64,000 nucleotides of DNA, taken from the NCBI RefSeq assembly GCF_000755245.1, contig NZ_BBMP01000006.1:62001-126000 (forward strand), read 5' to 3'. The notes under the pieces were generated by a model. That model made no database searches. It saw nothing but the letters and a program-made list of their open reading frames with translations, and was not told where the DNA came from. How positions within the stretch are numbered: the stretch's first letter is position 1; every line of letters begins with the position of its first letter. Of the stretch, positions 63,347 through 64,000 are shown one piece after another. The translations under genes and the position numbers were made by a program. The DNA is from Halococcus sediminicola. Its GTDB lineage: Archaea; Halobacteriota; Halobacteria; Halobacteriales; Halococcaceae.

Positions 63347-64000
63347 TCAAAGCGTGGCCCCGCCTTGATGTTCGCCGAAGACGTCGCGCATCGCGTCGGC
63401 GATCTCGCCGGTCGTGGCTTCGGCTTTCACCGCGTCGATGATGTACGGCATCAGGTTCTCCTCGCCAGCGGCGGCGTCGTGGAGCGCGGCGAGCGCGTCC
63501 TCCACAGTCGAATCATCGCGCCCGTCCCTGACTTCCTGGAGGCGCTCGCGCTGGCGCTGTTGGTCCTCCTCGGTGACTTCCTCGATGTCGACTTCGGGTT
63601 CTTCGTCGACTTGATACTCGTTGACGCCGACGATCGTCCGTTCGCCCGACTCGATCTCGCGCTGGCGCTCGAAGGCCACGTCCTGGACCTCCCGCTGGAC
63701 CCACTGGTCGTCGATGGCCTGTAACATGCCACCCCGTTCGTCGACCGATTCGAGGATATCGAAGGCTTCTTCTTCCAGTTCGTCGGTGAGGCTCTCGACG
63801 TAGTAACTGCCCGCGAGCGGGTCGATGGTGTCGGCCGCGCCCGACTCGTGGGCGAGGATCTGCTGGGTTCTGAGCGCCGTGCGCACGCTCTCCTCGGTCG
63901 GCAGGGCGAGCGCCTCGTCTTTCCCGTTCGTATGGAGGCTCTGGGTCCCACCCAGAACGCCGGCGAGCGCCTGATACGCCACTCTGACGATGTTGTTGTC
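63347..64000 (-). CDS. Methylmalonyl-CoA mutase large subunit, C-terminal part (runs off window)
   Basis: About 217 codons visible; the 5' end is beyond the window. VAYQALAGVLGGTQSLHTNGKDEALALPTEESVRTALRTQ (cited in part) and GAADTIDPLAGSYYVESLTD are hallmark mutase sequence. The end lacks a B12-binding domain, so the cobalamin-binding part is probably a separate subunit, as is usual in archaea. It isomerises methylmalonyl-CoA to succinyl-CoA. Upstream of mce on the same strand. Confidence 0.9.
   Translation of the reverse strand, partial: DNNIVRVAYQALAGVLGGTQSLHTNGKDEALALPTEESVRTALRTQQILAHESGAADTIDPLAGSYYVESLTDELEEEAFDILESVDERGGMLQAIDDQWVQREVQDVAFERQREIESGERTIVGVNEYQVDEEPEVDIEEVTEEDQQRQRERLQEVRDGRDDSTVEDALAALHDAAAGEENLMPYIIDAVKAEATTGEIADAMRDVFGEHQGGATL

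Overview
The window looks like a haloarchaeal chromosome. Proteins are acidic, backbone genes are very GC-rich with strong G/C third positions, many genes have TATA-like boxes about 25-30 bases before a leaderless start, and there are twin-arginine lipoproteins, a split nuoJ, S17e, cofD and many families typical of halophiles. The species cannot be fixed from this sequence; a Halococcus-like genome is only a guess.

Region 1 (1-~10,600) is lower-GC accessory DNA. A four-gene block (1438-5515) encodes a secreted Ig-like surface protein, two membrane proteins and a P-loop ATPase with a C-terminal zinc knuckle. The layout resembles the spike-to-ATPase block of pleolipoviruses. It is flanked by two predicted HEPN proteins (327-1208 and 5798-7132) and followed by a serine recombinase (7291-8055) and a 3'-tRNA-like fragment (8163-8186) that could be an attachment scar. 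Behind it lie tiny membrane proteins and two unknown genes.

Region 2 (10,785-15,499) is chromosomal backbone: cupin, amino-acid permease, membrane proteins and a DUF1269 protein.

Region 3 (15,747-29,780) is the main result. A Type IIG (Eco57I-like) restriction-modification gene of about 1,379 codons has been cut in two by a ~9.9 kb integrative element. The C-terminal methylase/specificity part lies at 15,747-18,776 and the N-terminal nuclease part at 28,653-29,780. Both junctions carry the same 12-mer, CCCGCCATTGTA, and precise removal of the DNA between them restores the reading frame through the motif YNGGLF. The element carries a ribbon-helix-helix-like protein and tyrosine integrase (overlapping genes), a primase-polymerase-like replication protein, a membrane-anchored protein, a DUF4177-like protein, a zinc-ribbon microprotein, a SWIM protein and a winged-helix regulator. 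Its right end holds an array of six imperfect 146-183 bp units, each with two conserved hairpins closed over variable loops, with paired base changes in the stems. The AT-rich middle of the methylase half suggests earlier exchange of the target-recognition region.

Region 4 (29,879-64,000) is backbone: aldo-keto reductase, transporter, BirA, UspA, amidohydrolase, HD phosphohydrolase; a tight cofD-dus-like-citG-like-DUF447 operon; rps17e, asd, a 2-hydroxyacid dehydrogenase, a geranylgeranyl-reductase-like flavoprotein and hisD; a ferritin-like/DUF302/lamin-tail fusion; nuoJ1-J2-K-L-M-N; HesB, arginase, a sugar epimerase, a Nudix protein, a hydrolase, methylmalonyl-CoA epimerase, a truncated globin and the end of methylmalonyl-CoA mutase. 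Two families of dispersed, hairpin-rich intergenic repeats (three copies each) lie between these genes.
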